Origin: Lachnospiraceae bacterium
GTDB lineage: Bacteria > Bacillota > Clostridia > Lachnospirales > Lachnospiraceae
Length of the DNA: 12,362 nt
NCBI GenBank assembly: GCA_016282215.1
Contig: JAEEKC010000115.1
Location: forward strand, 1 to 12,362
Direction: 5' to 3'
Below are positions 1 through 6,163 of this stretch, piece by piece. The position numbers and the translations under genes are program-made. The notes under the pieces are model-generated. The model did no database searches and was not told the DNA's origin. It was given only the letters and a program-made list of their open reading frames with translations. The first letter of the stretch is position 1. Every line of letters begins with the position of its first letter.

Positions 1-914
1 CAGTTGACACCCGTATCTTCTTAACAAATGAGAGCAGATTTTTTAAAAGTCTGGAAGAGTTTTTGGCAAGAGATGCAAAAGCGGTTGCAGAGAACACGTT
101 CCCCCATGAGATCGAGAGCATTGAACTTCGGGATGTTTCATTTACCTATCCCGGGGCACAGAGCGAAACTTTGAAACACATCAGTTTTCACTGGAAGAAA
201 GGCGACAGGTTTGCCATTGTCGGTTATAACGGCGCGGGCAAGACCACGCTGATCAAGCTTTTGATGGGACTTTATGAAATCCAGACCGGAGAGATCCTGG
301 TAAACGGTATGAATATGACAGAGATCGATCTGCATTCTTACAGAGAACGGTTCGGTACCGTCTTTCAGGATCTGCAGGTCTTTGCCATGCCGCTGGTTGA
401 AAATGTACTGATGAGAAGACCGGAAGGCGAGGCGGATTATGAAAAGGCAAAAAAAGCACTGATCGATGCCCAGTTTGATGTTACGCACAAAGGCCTGATC
501 CACGGACTGGATACGGTGGTAAGCCGCGAGTTTGACAAGGAGGGCTTTGTCCCTTCGGGAGGGCAGGCGCAAAAGATCGCCATCGCCAGAGTCTTTGCCC
601 GGGATCCGGATATGGTCATTTTGGATGAGCCCTCATCGGCCCTGGATCCTCTTGCGGAGTACAACATGTACAACAACATGGGAAAGCTTTCCGAGGGCAA
701 GGGCGTCATCTTTATCTCGCACAGGCTTTCCTCTGCGAGAATGGCAGATAAGATCTTTTTGATGAAGGACGGACAGGTGGTTGAAAGCGGGACCCATGAG
801 CAGCTGATCGCCCTTGGCGGATACTATCATGAGATGTTTACACTCCAGGCCGAAAACTATCAGGACAGTCTGCCGGAAGAAATGCTGAAAGGAGCTGAGG
901 CGTTTTATGGTTAA
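1..914 (+). CDS. ABC exporter half-transporter, ATP-binding C-terminal part (5' end outside window)
   Basis: This is the ATPase half of a type IV (ABCB-like) exporter subunit. The frame is open from base 3 without a stop, so the TTG at 63 is an internal Leu codon and not a start; the membrane domain lies left of the window. The visible part begins with the linker after the last transmembrane helix, then a nucleotide-binding domain: Walker A GYNGAGKTT (222-248), Q-loop FQD, signature VPSGGQ (549-566), Walker B MVILDEP with the catalytic Glu (612-632), D-loop SALDP, and the H-loop His in FISHRLS (codon 720-722). The signature has Pro where LSGGQ normally has Leu, a mild deviation. The last 8 bases overlap the next gene, which encodes a second half-transporter, so the two are probably co-translated and form a heterodimer. 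The substrate cannot be told; peptides, lipids or drugs are the usual cargo of the family. Confidence 0.93.
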   Translation, partial: VDTRIFLTNESRFFKSLEEFLARDAKAVAENTFPHEIESIELRDVSFTYPGAQSETLKHISFHWKKGDRFAIVGYNGAGKTTLIKLLMGLYEIQTGEILVNGMNMTEIDLHSYRERFGTVFQDLQVFAMPLVENVLMRRPEGEADYEKAKKALIDAQFDVTHKGLIHGLDTVVSREFDKEGFVPSGGQAQKIAIARVFARDPDMVILDEPSSALDPLAEYNMYNNMGKLSEGKGVIFISHRLSSARMADKIFLMKDGQVVESGTHEQLIALGGYYHEMFTLQAENYQDSLPEEMLKGAEAFYG

Positions 915-2721
915 GAAGAACGAAAACAAGATCTCAATAAAACGGTTGATCAGCAACACGGCATTTATGATCCGATATGCGTCAAAATATGACAAACCGC
1001 TGATCGTAAAGATCTTTCTGATGAATGTCATCTTAAAGAGCGCCATGGCAGTGAACGGTACCTTTATCCTGAAGATGATCATTGACGGCCTGACGGGAAA
1101 GTCAACCTTTGGCGAAATCGCTGTGATCCTACTGATATCCCTCGCTCTTGTTGTCTGTATCGAATGGATCAGCCAGATGATCGAAGAATGGGGCAAGGCG
1201 AAGATCATCAAGCTTGACGGAAAGATCCAGAGAGATCTTGTAGAAAAAAACAGTAAGATGGATCTGATCTATTATGACAATCCGGACTACTACGATACCT
1301 ACGTTTTCGTGGCAAACAATGCGGATCATATGATAGAAGGCGCCGTGGTGATCTCAAGCAAGATCTTCGGCGGAGCCATAGCGCTATTTGTTGCCGCCGC
1401 GCTGATCCTTACCATCAGTCCGTTCCTTGCGATCTTCCCCATCGTAGGATTTGTGATCAATCTCGTAACAAGATTCAAGATGGAAGAGATCGAATATACC
1501 TGGTGGCTCGAATACAAAAAGCATTTGCGCAAAGCCGACTATTCCAAGAGAGTTTTCTATCAGCCCGAATATGCAAAGGAATGCAAACTCACTAATGTAA
1601 AAGAACCGTTACGGCTCCAATTTGACGAGGCACTCGATGCGGCCAGTGCAGCAGGGAAAAAATACGTGCCTATGCTGACATGGATCTCTCTTTTAAACTG
1701 GATCACGGTATTTACCGTGCTGTCATTTTTTGCAGTACCCGCCTATCTCGGATATCTTGCACTGGTACTTCGAAAGATCGCACTCGGTGAAGTCGCATCG
1801 GCAAACAACGCAGCAAACTATGTCAGGGGCAACTTAAACGAGATCAATTACTGCCTGGTGGATTTTCAGATCATCGGACAGTATGCCGAGAAGTTCCGAA
1901 AGCTCTTGGATTATGAACCCATCATTGAAGTTTCCGACGGGATAACGCCGGATAAAGAAGCCGGCTCTCTCATACTTTCCAATGTGAGCTTCCGCTACCC
2001 GAACACCGAGAAGGATACCTTAAAGGATATCTCGATTGAAATAAAACCCGGCGAAAAGATCGCCATCGTTGGTGAAAACGGCGCGGGCAAAACAACCTTC
2101 GTCAAGCTCCTGATGCGTCTTTATGATGTGACCGGCGGCAGCATTGCGTATAACGGTCATGATATCAGACAGTACAATATCAAAGAATACCGCAAAAAGA
2201 TCAGCGCCGTTTTCCAGGATTACAACATTTATGCTGCTACGCTTGCGGAAAACGTTCTGCTGCGGCAATATGACAAAAAGGACGAAAAGGATGTGATCGA
2301 GGCACTCGCTAAGGCAGACTTTTCAAAAAAGCTCGCGAAGCTTCCGGATGGGATCAATACGGAGCTTACCAGGGAATTTTCAGATGAAGGCGTTAATCTT
2401 TCAGGCGGCGAAAGCCAGAAGATCGCGATCTCGAGAGTCTTCTTAAAAAACAGTGACCGGGCGATCTCCATCCTTGATGAACCCTCTAGCGCACTCGATC
2501 CAGTTTCCGAATATAAGCTCAATAAAAACCTGATCGACCATGCCCGGAATGATACGGTCATTTTTATCTCTCATCGTCTTTCGACGACGCGGATGGCCGA
2601 CAGAATCTATCTGTTTGAAAACGGTTCCATTAAGGAGCAGGGAACGCATGATGAGTTGATGGCATTAAACGGACTGTACCGGGAGATGTTTGACCGCCAG
2701 GCACACAATTACATAGCATAG
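907..2721 (+). CDS. ABC exporter half-transporter, membrane plus ATPase domains
   Basis: A complete 604-residue half-transporter, the usual size for fused membrane/ATPase exporter subunits. The membrane domain covers about residues 20-340, with hydrophobic segments near 36-60, 70-92, 140-168, 170-190 and 255-290. The ATPase domain follows: Walker A GENGAGKTT (residues 389-397), Q-loop FQD, signature LSGGES (498-503, with Glu in place of the usual Gln), Walker B ISILDEP with Glu525, SALDP, and H-loop His556. Unlike many heterodimers, both partners keep the catalytic Glu, so neither site looks degenerate at that position. The ATG at 907 lies inside the end of the previous gene and has AAAGGAG at 888-894, 12 bases upstream. 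It is the last gene of its operon, since a terminator hairpin follows 82 bp later. A MarR regulator is encoded convergently downstream; MarR genes often accompany such exporters, but a regulatory link here is only inference. Confidence 0.95.
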   Translation: MVKKNENKISIKRLISNTAFMIRYASKYDKPLIVKIFLMNVILKSAMAVNGTFILKMIIDGLTGKSTFGEIAVILLISLALVVCIEWISQMIEEWGKAKIIKLDGKIQRDLVEKNSKMDLIYYDNPDYYDTYVFVANNADHMIEGAVVISSKIFGGAIALFVAAALILTISPFLAIFPIVGFVINLVTRFKMEEIEYTWWLEYKKHLRKADYSKRVFYQPEYAKECKLTNVKEPLRLQFDEALDAASAAGKKYVPMLTWISLLNWITVFTVLSFFAVPAYLGYLALVLRKIALGEVASANNAANYVRGNLNEINYCLVDFQIIGQYAEKFRKLLDYEPIIEVSDGITPDKEAGSLILSNVSFRYPNTEKDTLKDISIEIKPGEKIAIVGENGAGKTTFVKLLMRLYDVTGGSIAYNGHDIRQYNIKEYRKKISAVFQDYNIYAATLAENVLLRQYDKKDEKDVIEALAKADFSKKLAKLPDGINTELTREFSDEGVNLSGGESQKIAISRVFLKNSDRAISILDEPSSALDPVSEYKLNKNLIDHARNDTVIFISHRLSTTRMADRIYLFENGSIKEQGTHDELMALNGLYREMFDRQAHNYIA

Positions 2722-2800
2722 CACCACGAATAACGAATTACCAGAACAATCACTTGCCAAATTGCCAAGATACTGATTATTCGACCTGCTAAAAAACCGA

Positions 2801-2836
2801 AAAAAAAGCCGCCAGACATCTGACGGCTTTTCTCTT
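2801..2836. terminator. Bidirectional intrinsic terminator between convergent genes
   Basis: The stem AAAAGCCG (2804-2811) pairs with CGGCTTTT (2824-2831). It continues after one mismatch through CAG/CTG around the loop ACAT (2816-2819). On the plus strand it ends in TTTTCTCTT and would stop the ABC exporter operon. On the minus strand the stem is followed by an uninterrupted run of seven U, so it would serve equally well for leftward transcription from marR. Confidence 0.85.
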
Positions 2837-2880
2837 CATAAACCTATCCTTATATTTTGCCCAATTGATCAAACCACTCC

Positions 2881-2915
2881 GTTATATGATCCGAATCACT
2901 CAGTTATATGATCCG
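2881..2915. repeat. 13-bp direct repeat GTTATATGATCCG, two copies
   Basis: Identical copies of GTTATATGATCCG lie at 2881-2893 and 2903-2915, 22 bp apart start to start (about two helical turns). They lie in the 372-bp gene-free stretch 2722-3093, which otherwise holds the terminator and the 52-bp repeat array. The spacing is compatible with a tandem protein-binding site, but no promoter is evident beside them. They may simply be worn parts of the neighbouring repeat array. Confidence 0.5.
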
Positions 2916-2965
2916 GCTGATAGCAGATCACGCTCTCGTAGGAATCATACTGTTTTCCTTCTTCC

Positions 2966-3092
2966 TAATTTATCAGTCGTTGTATTCCTTCGATTGTCAT
3001 CTCTGATTATGTACTATCTGATCAGTAGTTTTTCGATTCCATGTTTTCATTATCGGACTTTATACTAGCAGTTGATCAGTAGTTTTTTTATT
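2966..3092 (-). repeat. Array A of a ~52-bp diverged tandem repeat (downstream of marR)
   Basis: Read on the minus strand, units end in ACTACTGATCA or a variant. The TGATCA cores lie at 3073-3078 and 3019-3024, and a worn TGATAA at 2970-2975, giving spacings of 54 and 49 bp. Between cores sits a dyad-like block (TCCGATAATG...CATGGAATCGA) that recurs in arrays B and C. The rightmost unit abuts the marR stop codon. A further possible worn unit has TGATCA at 2866-2871, about two periods further on. Confidence 0.65.
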
Positions 3093-3093
3093 T

Positions 3094-3540
3094 CTAGTCC
3101 AGATTCGGCTTGTCCTCAGACATATCCTTCAAGTTCGAGGCGATGATCTCCAGCGCCCGGTACATGTCCTGCCGCATTTCTTCTGATAAACCGTCTCCTG
3201 CCATCTTTAAAGCATGTTCTGCTTTCTTGCGGATCTGCCGTGTCAGGTTTTTGCCTTTTTCCGTCAGCACGATGGGCGCGCGGTAGCGGTTATCCCCGTA
3301 TTCCTCCACCAGTCCCTGTTGCTGAAACTGGGCGATGGCACGGGAAACATCCGCCTTATCCCGCTGCGTCAGTTCCGAAAGACGTGCCGCTGTGATTTCT
3401 TCCTTGACACTTGATAAGGTGATCAGATAAAGGGCGTAACTGCCTTTCAAGCCAAGCCCGCGCATCTCTTCAGACGCGATTTTATTCCAGTATCTGGTAA
3501 TGCTGAACACCGATACCGTAAACTGTTCAAAACGAGACAT
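3094..3540 (-). CDS. MarR-family transcriptional regulator
   Basis: A 148-residue cytoplasmic DNA-binding protein of the winged-helix MarR family, whose dimers usually repress nearby genes and release DNA on binding a small ligand. Residues 1-45 are the N-terminal helices of the dimer. The helix-turn-helix spans about 50-77 (AARLSELTQRDKADVSRAI...). The wing follows at about 78-97 and carries the family's VLTEKG end, and two C-terminal dimerisation helices complete it. The length is normal. The ATG at 3540 is preceded by AAGGAAAA as ribosome binding site. It lies 133 bp downstream of degV on the same strand. It may be read through from the degV promoter or have its own start in 3541-3673; I see no clear -35/-10 pair there. 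The two dyads GTTGA-N4-TCAAC at the degV promoter have the size of a MarR operator and are candidate targets, by inference only. Confidence 0.9.
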   Translation of the reverse strand: MSRFEQFTVSVFSITRYWNKIASEEMRGLGLKGSYALYLITLSSVKEEITAARLSELTQRDKADVSRAIAQFQQQGLVEEYGDNRYRAPIVLTEKGKNLTRQIRKKAEHALKMAGDGLSEEMRQDMYRALEIIASNLKDMSEDKPNLD

Positions 3541-3553
3541 ATCCGTTTTCCTT

Positions 3554-3587
3554 CTTTCGATATCGTATTTTTGATCTTAATACAACC
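3554..3587 (-). repeat. Possible shortened relative of the 52-bp repeat, upstream of marR
   Basis: Read on the minus strand, GGTTGTATTAAGATC...AATACGATATCGAAAG resembles the unit in front of degV (GGTTGTGTAAAGTTC...AATACGGAATCGATAAA), with about 5-6 bases missing in the middle. It lies 14 bp upstream of the marR start codon. The resemblance is by eye and short, so it is tentative. Confidence 0.35.
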
Positions 3588-3673
3588 GGTCAAAGTAACC
3601 GGCCGAATCAATCCGGCATATGATTGTCCGGTTATTTGAAAACCACTTTATCATCTGTTGTCGATGCATTGCA

Positions 3674-4534
3674 TCAATTATCTTTATCAGATTTGAAAAA
3701 AGCAACCGCAACTGCACCAGGACCTGCATGCGTACCGATCACGCTGCAGATCTGGGATGAATCGAGCCGCTCCAAATGCCCTTCCCAGAGACTGCTGCTG
3801 TCTGCGATATAGTTTTGAAGCAGCACATCTGAAGTCCCTGAATATCCCAATAAAACAGGCATACTGTATTCTACACCATTTTGCATGATCAGTTCAACCA
3901 ACAGATTATTGGCTTTTTTGATGCCGCGTGCTTTTCCGAGAACGACTACCGCGCCGTCTTTGATGGTGATGACCGGTTTGATATTGAGCAGTCCGCCCGC
4001 AAAGGCAGCTGTGCGGGAAAGCCTTCCGCCCTTCATCAGATACTCTAAGGTATCCAGCATAGCTACCAGACAGATATCTTCTTTTTTGCGCTCAAGTTCT
4101 TCCACCAGCTGCTGACGCGGCATCCCGGCATTTGCGCACTCAATAGCATACTGGGCAAGGATCCCTGTCCCGACTGCCACGTTTTTGGAATCAACGACGC
4201 TGATCTCGGGATAGTCCTGCGCCGCTAAGCAGGCGCTCTGATAGGTACCGGACAGCTCGGACGAAATCGTGATCACAATGCCATCCATCCCCTTCTCTCT
4301 GACTTGTCTGTACAGGTTTTCAAAAACTGCAGGCGAAGGCTGGCTGGTTTTCGGCAGGATATCCTCTGACTCCAATTTTTCATAAAACGCGTTCCGTGTC
4401 AGGTCGATCCCGTCCTGATACTGCGTATCGCCAAAGGACACGATCAGCGGCGCCGTCAATACCTGCCCGGCATACTGCTGCGCAAGGTCTGTGGTAGAAT
4501 CAACAATGATCTGAATTTTTTTCGTTTCGCTCAT
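3674..4534 (-). CDS. DegV family protein (FakB-type fatty-acid-binding subunit)
   Basis: DegV proteins bind one long-chain fatty acid. In the characterised FakB members they present it to the kinase FakA, which makes acyl-phosphate for phospholipid synthesis. Family motifs are in the right order over 286 residues: DSTTD (12-16), TSQPS (63-67), the SSELSGTYQSA loop (91-101), VVDSK near 113, LEYLMKGGRLSR (163-174), LNIKPV (183-188) and GTHAGPGAVAVAF near the end (267-279). The length is normal and the protein is soluble. The start is set at the ATG at 4534, because AAAGGAG occupies 4546-4540. That covers the GTG at 4540 six bases upstream and leaves 5 bases before this ATG. No FakA gene is in the window. 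Transcription is from the double-operator promoter at 4688-4716, with a leader of about 147 bases containing two units of the 52-bp repeat. Which fatty acid is bound cannot be read from the sequence. Confidence 0.93.
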   Translation of the reverse strand: MSETKKIQIIVDSTTDLAQQYAGQVLTAPLIVSFGDTQYQDGIDLTRNAFYEKLESEDILPKTSQPSPAVFENLYRQVREKGMDGIVITISSELSGTYQSACLAAQDYPEISVVDSKNVAVGTGILAQYAIECANAGMPRQQLVEELERKKEDICLVAMLDTLEYLMKGGRLSRTAAFAGGLLNIKPVITIKDGAVVVLGKARGIKKANNLLVELIMQNGVEYSMPVLLGYSGTSDVLLQNYIADSSSLWEGHLERLDSSQICSVIGTHAGPGAVAVAFFKSDKDN

Positions 4535-4539
4535 ATACA

Positions 4540-4546
4540 CTCCTTT
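4540..4546 (-). promoter_or_regulatory. degV ribosome binding site that decides the start
   Basis: AAAGGAG on the minus strand includes the G of the upstream GTG (4540-4538), so that GTG cannot be the initiation codon. The ATG at 4534 is 5 bases downstream, an ordinary spacing. Confidence 0.85.
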
Positions 4547-4552
4547 TTAAAT

Positions 4553-4639
4553 TGATCAGTGGTTTATCGATTCCGTATTGTCATACCGAACTTTACACAA
4601 CCATTGATCAGTATTTTTACTCCGCATTTTCATAGCGGG
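4553..4639 (-). repeat. Array B of the ~52-bp repeat, in the degV leader
   Basis: Two units read on the minus strand, with CTGATCA cores at 4605-4610 and 4553-4558 (52 bp apart). Unit 1 holds the perfect small dyad CCGC-N9-GCGG (4622-4638). Unit 2 holds the imperfect dyad TTCGGTAT-GACA-ATACGGAA, followed by ATCGATAAACCACTGATCA. The second unit clearly aligns with array A (3019-3072) and array C (4975-5032). The array lies between the degV promoter and its ribosome binding site, so it would be transcribed as 5' leader. Confidence 0.7.
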
Positions 4640-4664
4640 TTTTAAATATGCTATACAAACATAA

Positions 4665-4719
4665 ACGTTGACAAATCAACATCTGGAAGTATATCCCGTA
4701 AATGTTGATTTGTCAACAT
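4665..4719. promoter_or_regulatory. Paired palindromic operator sites at the degV promoter
   Basis: Two copies of the dyad GTTGA-N4-TCAAC are centred 37 bp apart. One is GTTGACAAATCAAC (4667-4680). The other is ATGTTGA-TTTG-TCAACAT (4702-4719), perfect over 7 bp per arm. The two sites are also exact inverted copies of each other over 16 bases (4667-4682 against 4702-4717). The right site contains the -35 box of the leftward promoter and the left site covers its predicted start point, the usual layout for repression. The MarR protein encoded two genes downstream is the nearest candidate binder on this strand. Confidence 0.75.
4688..4716 (-). promoter_or_regulatory. Sigma-A-type promoter for degV
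   Basis: Read leftward, TTGACA (4716-4711), a 17-base spacer and TATACT (4693-4688) form a near-consensus housekeeping promoter. The predicted start is at about 4681. It points at degV, with a leader of about 147 bases. It is embedded in the two operator palindromes. Confidence 0.8.
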
Positions 4720-4734
4720 CTTTTGCTGAGGTTT

Positions 4735-4815
4735 TTAAATAGAATTGCCTGACGTCTGTTCATTGAGCCTGTCTGTCAATTCTTCAAACAATCCTGTATT
4801 TCCTGTTTCTTTCAT
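4735..4815 (-). pseudogene. Possible short ORF or gene remnant (26 codons)
   Basis: An ATG at 4815 opens 26 codons (MKETGNTGLFEELTDRLNEQ...) ending in TAA at 4737-4735, only about 20 bases before the degV -35 box. The amino-acid composition looks protein-like (an amphipathic helix). There is no ribosome binding site, and an overlapping frame just upstream (MFEYRLSILY...) could be the continuation of the same broken gene. It could be the worn 3' end of a lost upstream gene, a small protein, or chance. The surrounding gene-free stretch 4535-5051 otherwise holds repeat arrays B and C and the degV promoter; I see nothing further in 4820-4970. Confidence 0.25.
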
Positions 4816-4970
4816 GATACGCATATAGTATACTTAACCTGTATTCAAACATCGTGTTTCGGATAAGGGCAGCATACCGAAAAGCAGAAGCGAAAATATG
4901 TTAAACCAGGTAAACGCAAAAAGCGATTCATCCCACAACCGACATGCACCGGAAGAGGTTTTTTCGCTAA

Positions 4971-5036
4971 ATTATGATAAACAATGGTGTAAAGTCCGAT
5001 ATGAAGATACAGAATCGAAACACTACTGATCAATTG
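4971..5036 (+). repeat. Copy C of the ~52-bp repeat, upstream of and in frame with the kinase gene
   Basis: On the plus strand, ATGGTGTAAAGTCCGATATG...ATACAGAATCGAAACACTACTGATCAATTG matches unit 2 of array B and unit 2 of array A, both of which are non-coding there. The core is TGATCA at 5027-5032, with a worn TGATAA 52 bp earlier (4975-4980). The unit happens to be open in the kinase frame, so it adds about 22 apparent codons to a longer reading of that gene. Confidence 0.65.
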
Positions 5037-5051
5037 AACAAAGCAAAGAGT

Positions 5052-6017
5052 ATGGATAACAGCATTAAACAGATCTTATCGAATTATTTCATCGGCAGTA
5101 TTTCAGAGATTCGCAGGATAGAGAGCGGCCATATCAATGATACCTATCTTGTGACAGGTGATGTGTCTTATATCTGCCAGAAACTGAAAGCCGGTCTTTT
5201 TGAAGGAAGCAGCAGGATCTTAGAAGAGAATTACAGAAAACTCTGCCTGGCATATGAAACAGTCAAGAAAGACGTTCCCGGCTGGAGTATTCCTGAGTGG
5301 CTCCCTAGCAAGTCGGGCGGGTATTTTTACCGGGACGAAGATGAAAATTTATGGCGCGTATACAGATATATAGACGGTGAAGTAAAAACCCGGCTTGAGG
5401 GAGAGGCGCAGGCTTTTTGCGTCGGCGAAGGCCTTGCAAGGCTGCACCGGATCCTTTCGGCTTTTCCCGGTATGCCGGTCTCTGCTATCCCGCATTACCG
5501 TGACCTGTCATGGTATTATGATCAATATAAAATGCTTACTGCAAAAGCGGCTGAGCGAAACCCGGCTCTCGATCATCTGATCATGGAAAAGGCCGATGCA
5601 TTCCTGGGCATAAAACTGCCCGCTGACCATGCGATCCATGGAGATGCGAAACTCTCAAACGCCATCTTTTCGAAAGAAGGCAGGATCATTTCCTTTATCG
5701 ACATGGATACTTTAATGCCAGGAAATATACTCGACGATCTGGCAGAGTGTATCCGATCCTGCTGCATGACCAGCGATAAATGGGATACTGCGCTCTGGCA
5801 GGGAATCCTTGCAGGCTATCAGTCCATTCATGGTGCGTTGACAGAAGATGAACTTACCCTGTTGCCGCGCCTTGTCCAAAGAAACTGCTTTGAACTGGGG
5901 CTTCGCTATTACACAGATGCACTTTCCGGAAACACATACTTCGAAGAAACCCACCCCGGCCGGAACCTGGGGAAAGCAGTGAGATACCTTGGTGTCAATG
6001 GGGACGGTTCTTTTTGA
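5052..6017 (+). CDS. Phosphotransferase-family sugar kinase, NahK-like, with altered C-terminus
   Basis: An aminoglycoside-phosphotransferase-fold kinase, closest in my reading to N-acetylhexosamine 1-kinase and relatives, which make sugar-1-phosphates from host glycan sugars. GHIND lies near the N-terminus, as in NahK. The catalytic loop is HGDAKLSN (5637-5660), with the base Asp at codon 5643 and Asn ending the motif. The metal-binding segment IDMDTLMPG follows (from 5697), then a DDLAECIR helix. The frame is open from an ATG at 4974, but its first 20-odd codons are the 52-bp repeat seen outside genes elsewhere. The ATG at 5052 puts GHIND about 26 residues in, as expected, though only weak AAAG/AAAGAG sequences precede it. 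The last 8 codons (GVNGDGSF) and the stop come from a mobile hairpin repeat, so roughly 15-20 native residues seem lost. The substrate is unproven and activity uncertain. Confidence 0.8.
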   Translation: MDNSIKQILSNYFIGSISEIRRIESGHINDTYLVTGDVSYICQKLKAGLFEGSSRILEENYRKLCLAYETVKKDVPGWSIPEWLPSKSGGYFYRDEDENLWRVYRYIDGEVKTRLEGEAQAFCVGEGLARLHRILSAFPGMPVSAIPHYRDLSWYYDQYKMLTAKAAERNPALDHLIMEKADAFLGIKLPADHAIHGDAKLSNAIFSKEGRIISFIDMDTLMPGNILDDLAECIRSCCMTSDKWDTALWQGILAGYQSIHGALTEDELTLLPRLVQRNCFELGLRYYTDALSGNTYFEETHPGRNLGKAVRYLGVNGDGSF

Positions 6018-6131
6018 CAACCCGTTTTCGGTGTCAGGTGTCAGATGGGGACGGTTCTCTGTGACAACCTGCATTTCAAGGTTGTCACAGAGAACCGTCC
6101 CCAATGACACCGACACCACCCCAATGACACC
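5991..6131. mobile_element. Hairpin repeat element with nested GGGGACGGTTCT copies (REP/MITE-like)
   Basis: The unit GGTGTCA-ATGGGGACGGTTCT-...TGACAACC occurs at 5991-6022 (direct), 6037-6070 (direct) and 6079-6111 (inverted). A fragment CCCCAATGACACC lies at 6119-6131. The second and third copies form a perfect 25-bp stem (6046-6070 with 6079-6103) around an 8-base loop, extended by GGTGTCA/TGACACC after a one-base bulge. GGTGTCA is doubled at 6030-6043. There is no transposase here. From memory, such GGGACGGTTC repeats are dispersed in many bacterial genomes and associated with REP-type (IS200-like) transposases; that link is not shown by this window. It covers the 3' end of the kinase gene. 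Confidence 0.85.
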
Positions 6132-6163
6132 CAATCACCAGACAATAACAAAGGAACATCGCC

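Noticed and set aside
63..65. TTG as the start codon of the first ABC gene
   Set aside because: The frame is open back to base 3 and the upstream residues (RIFLTNESRFFKSLEEFL) fit the linker after an exporter membrane domain.
2449..2490. Possible in-frame insertion before Walker B of the second ABC subunit (NSDRAISILDEP)
   Set aside because: The spacing from the signature motif to Walker B is only one or two residues longer than usual, and the downstream motifs are all intact.
2759..2770. 12-base match AAATTGCCAAGA shared with 9385-9396
   Set aside because: The match is short, does not extend on either side, and is in AT-rich intergenic DNA, so chance is sufficient.
2866..3092. Regularly spaced repeats that could suggest a CRISPR array
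   Set aside because: Units are diverged, similarity extends through the whole period and not just a short repeat with unique spacers, and no cas genes are nearby.
4622..4643. CCGC-N9-GCGG followed by GTTTT as a plus-strand terminator
   Set aside because: The 4-bp stem and weak T run are too poor, and no plus-strand gene ends here; it is better explained as the dyad of a repeat unit.
4845..5033. Minus-strand 62-codon open frame over the kinase start region
   Set aside because: It lies across the repeat unit and kinase leader, has no ribosome binding site and no recognisable protein features.
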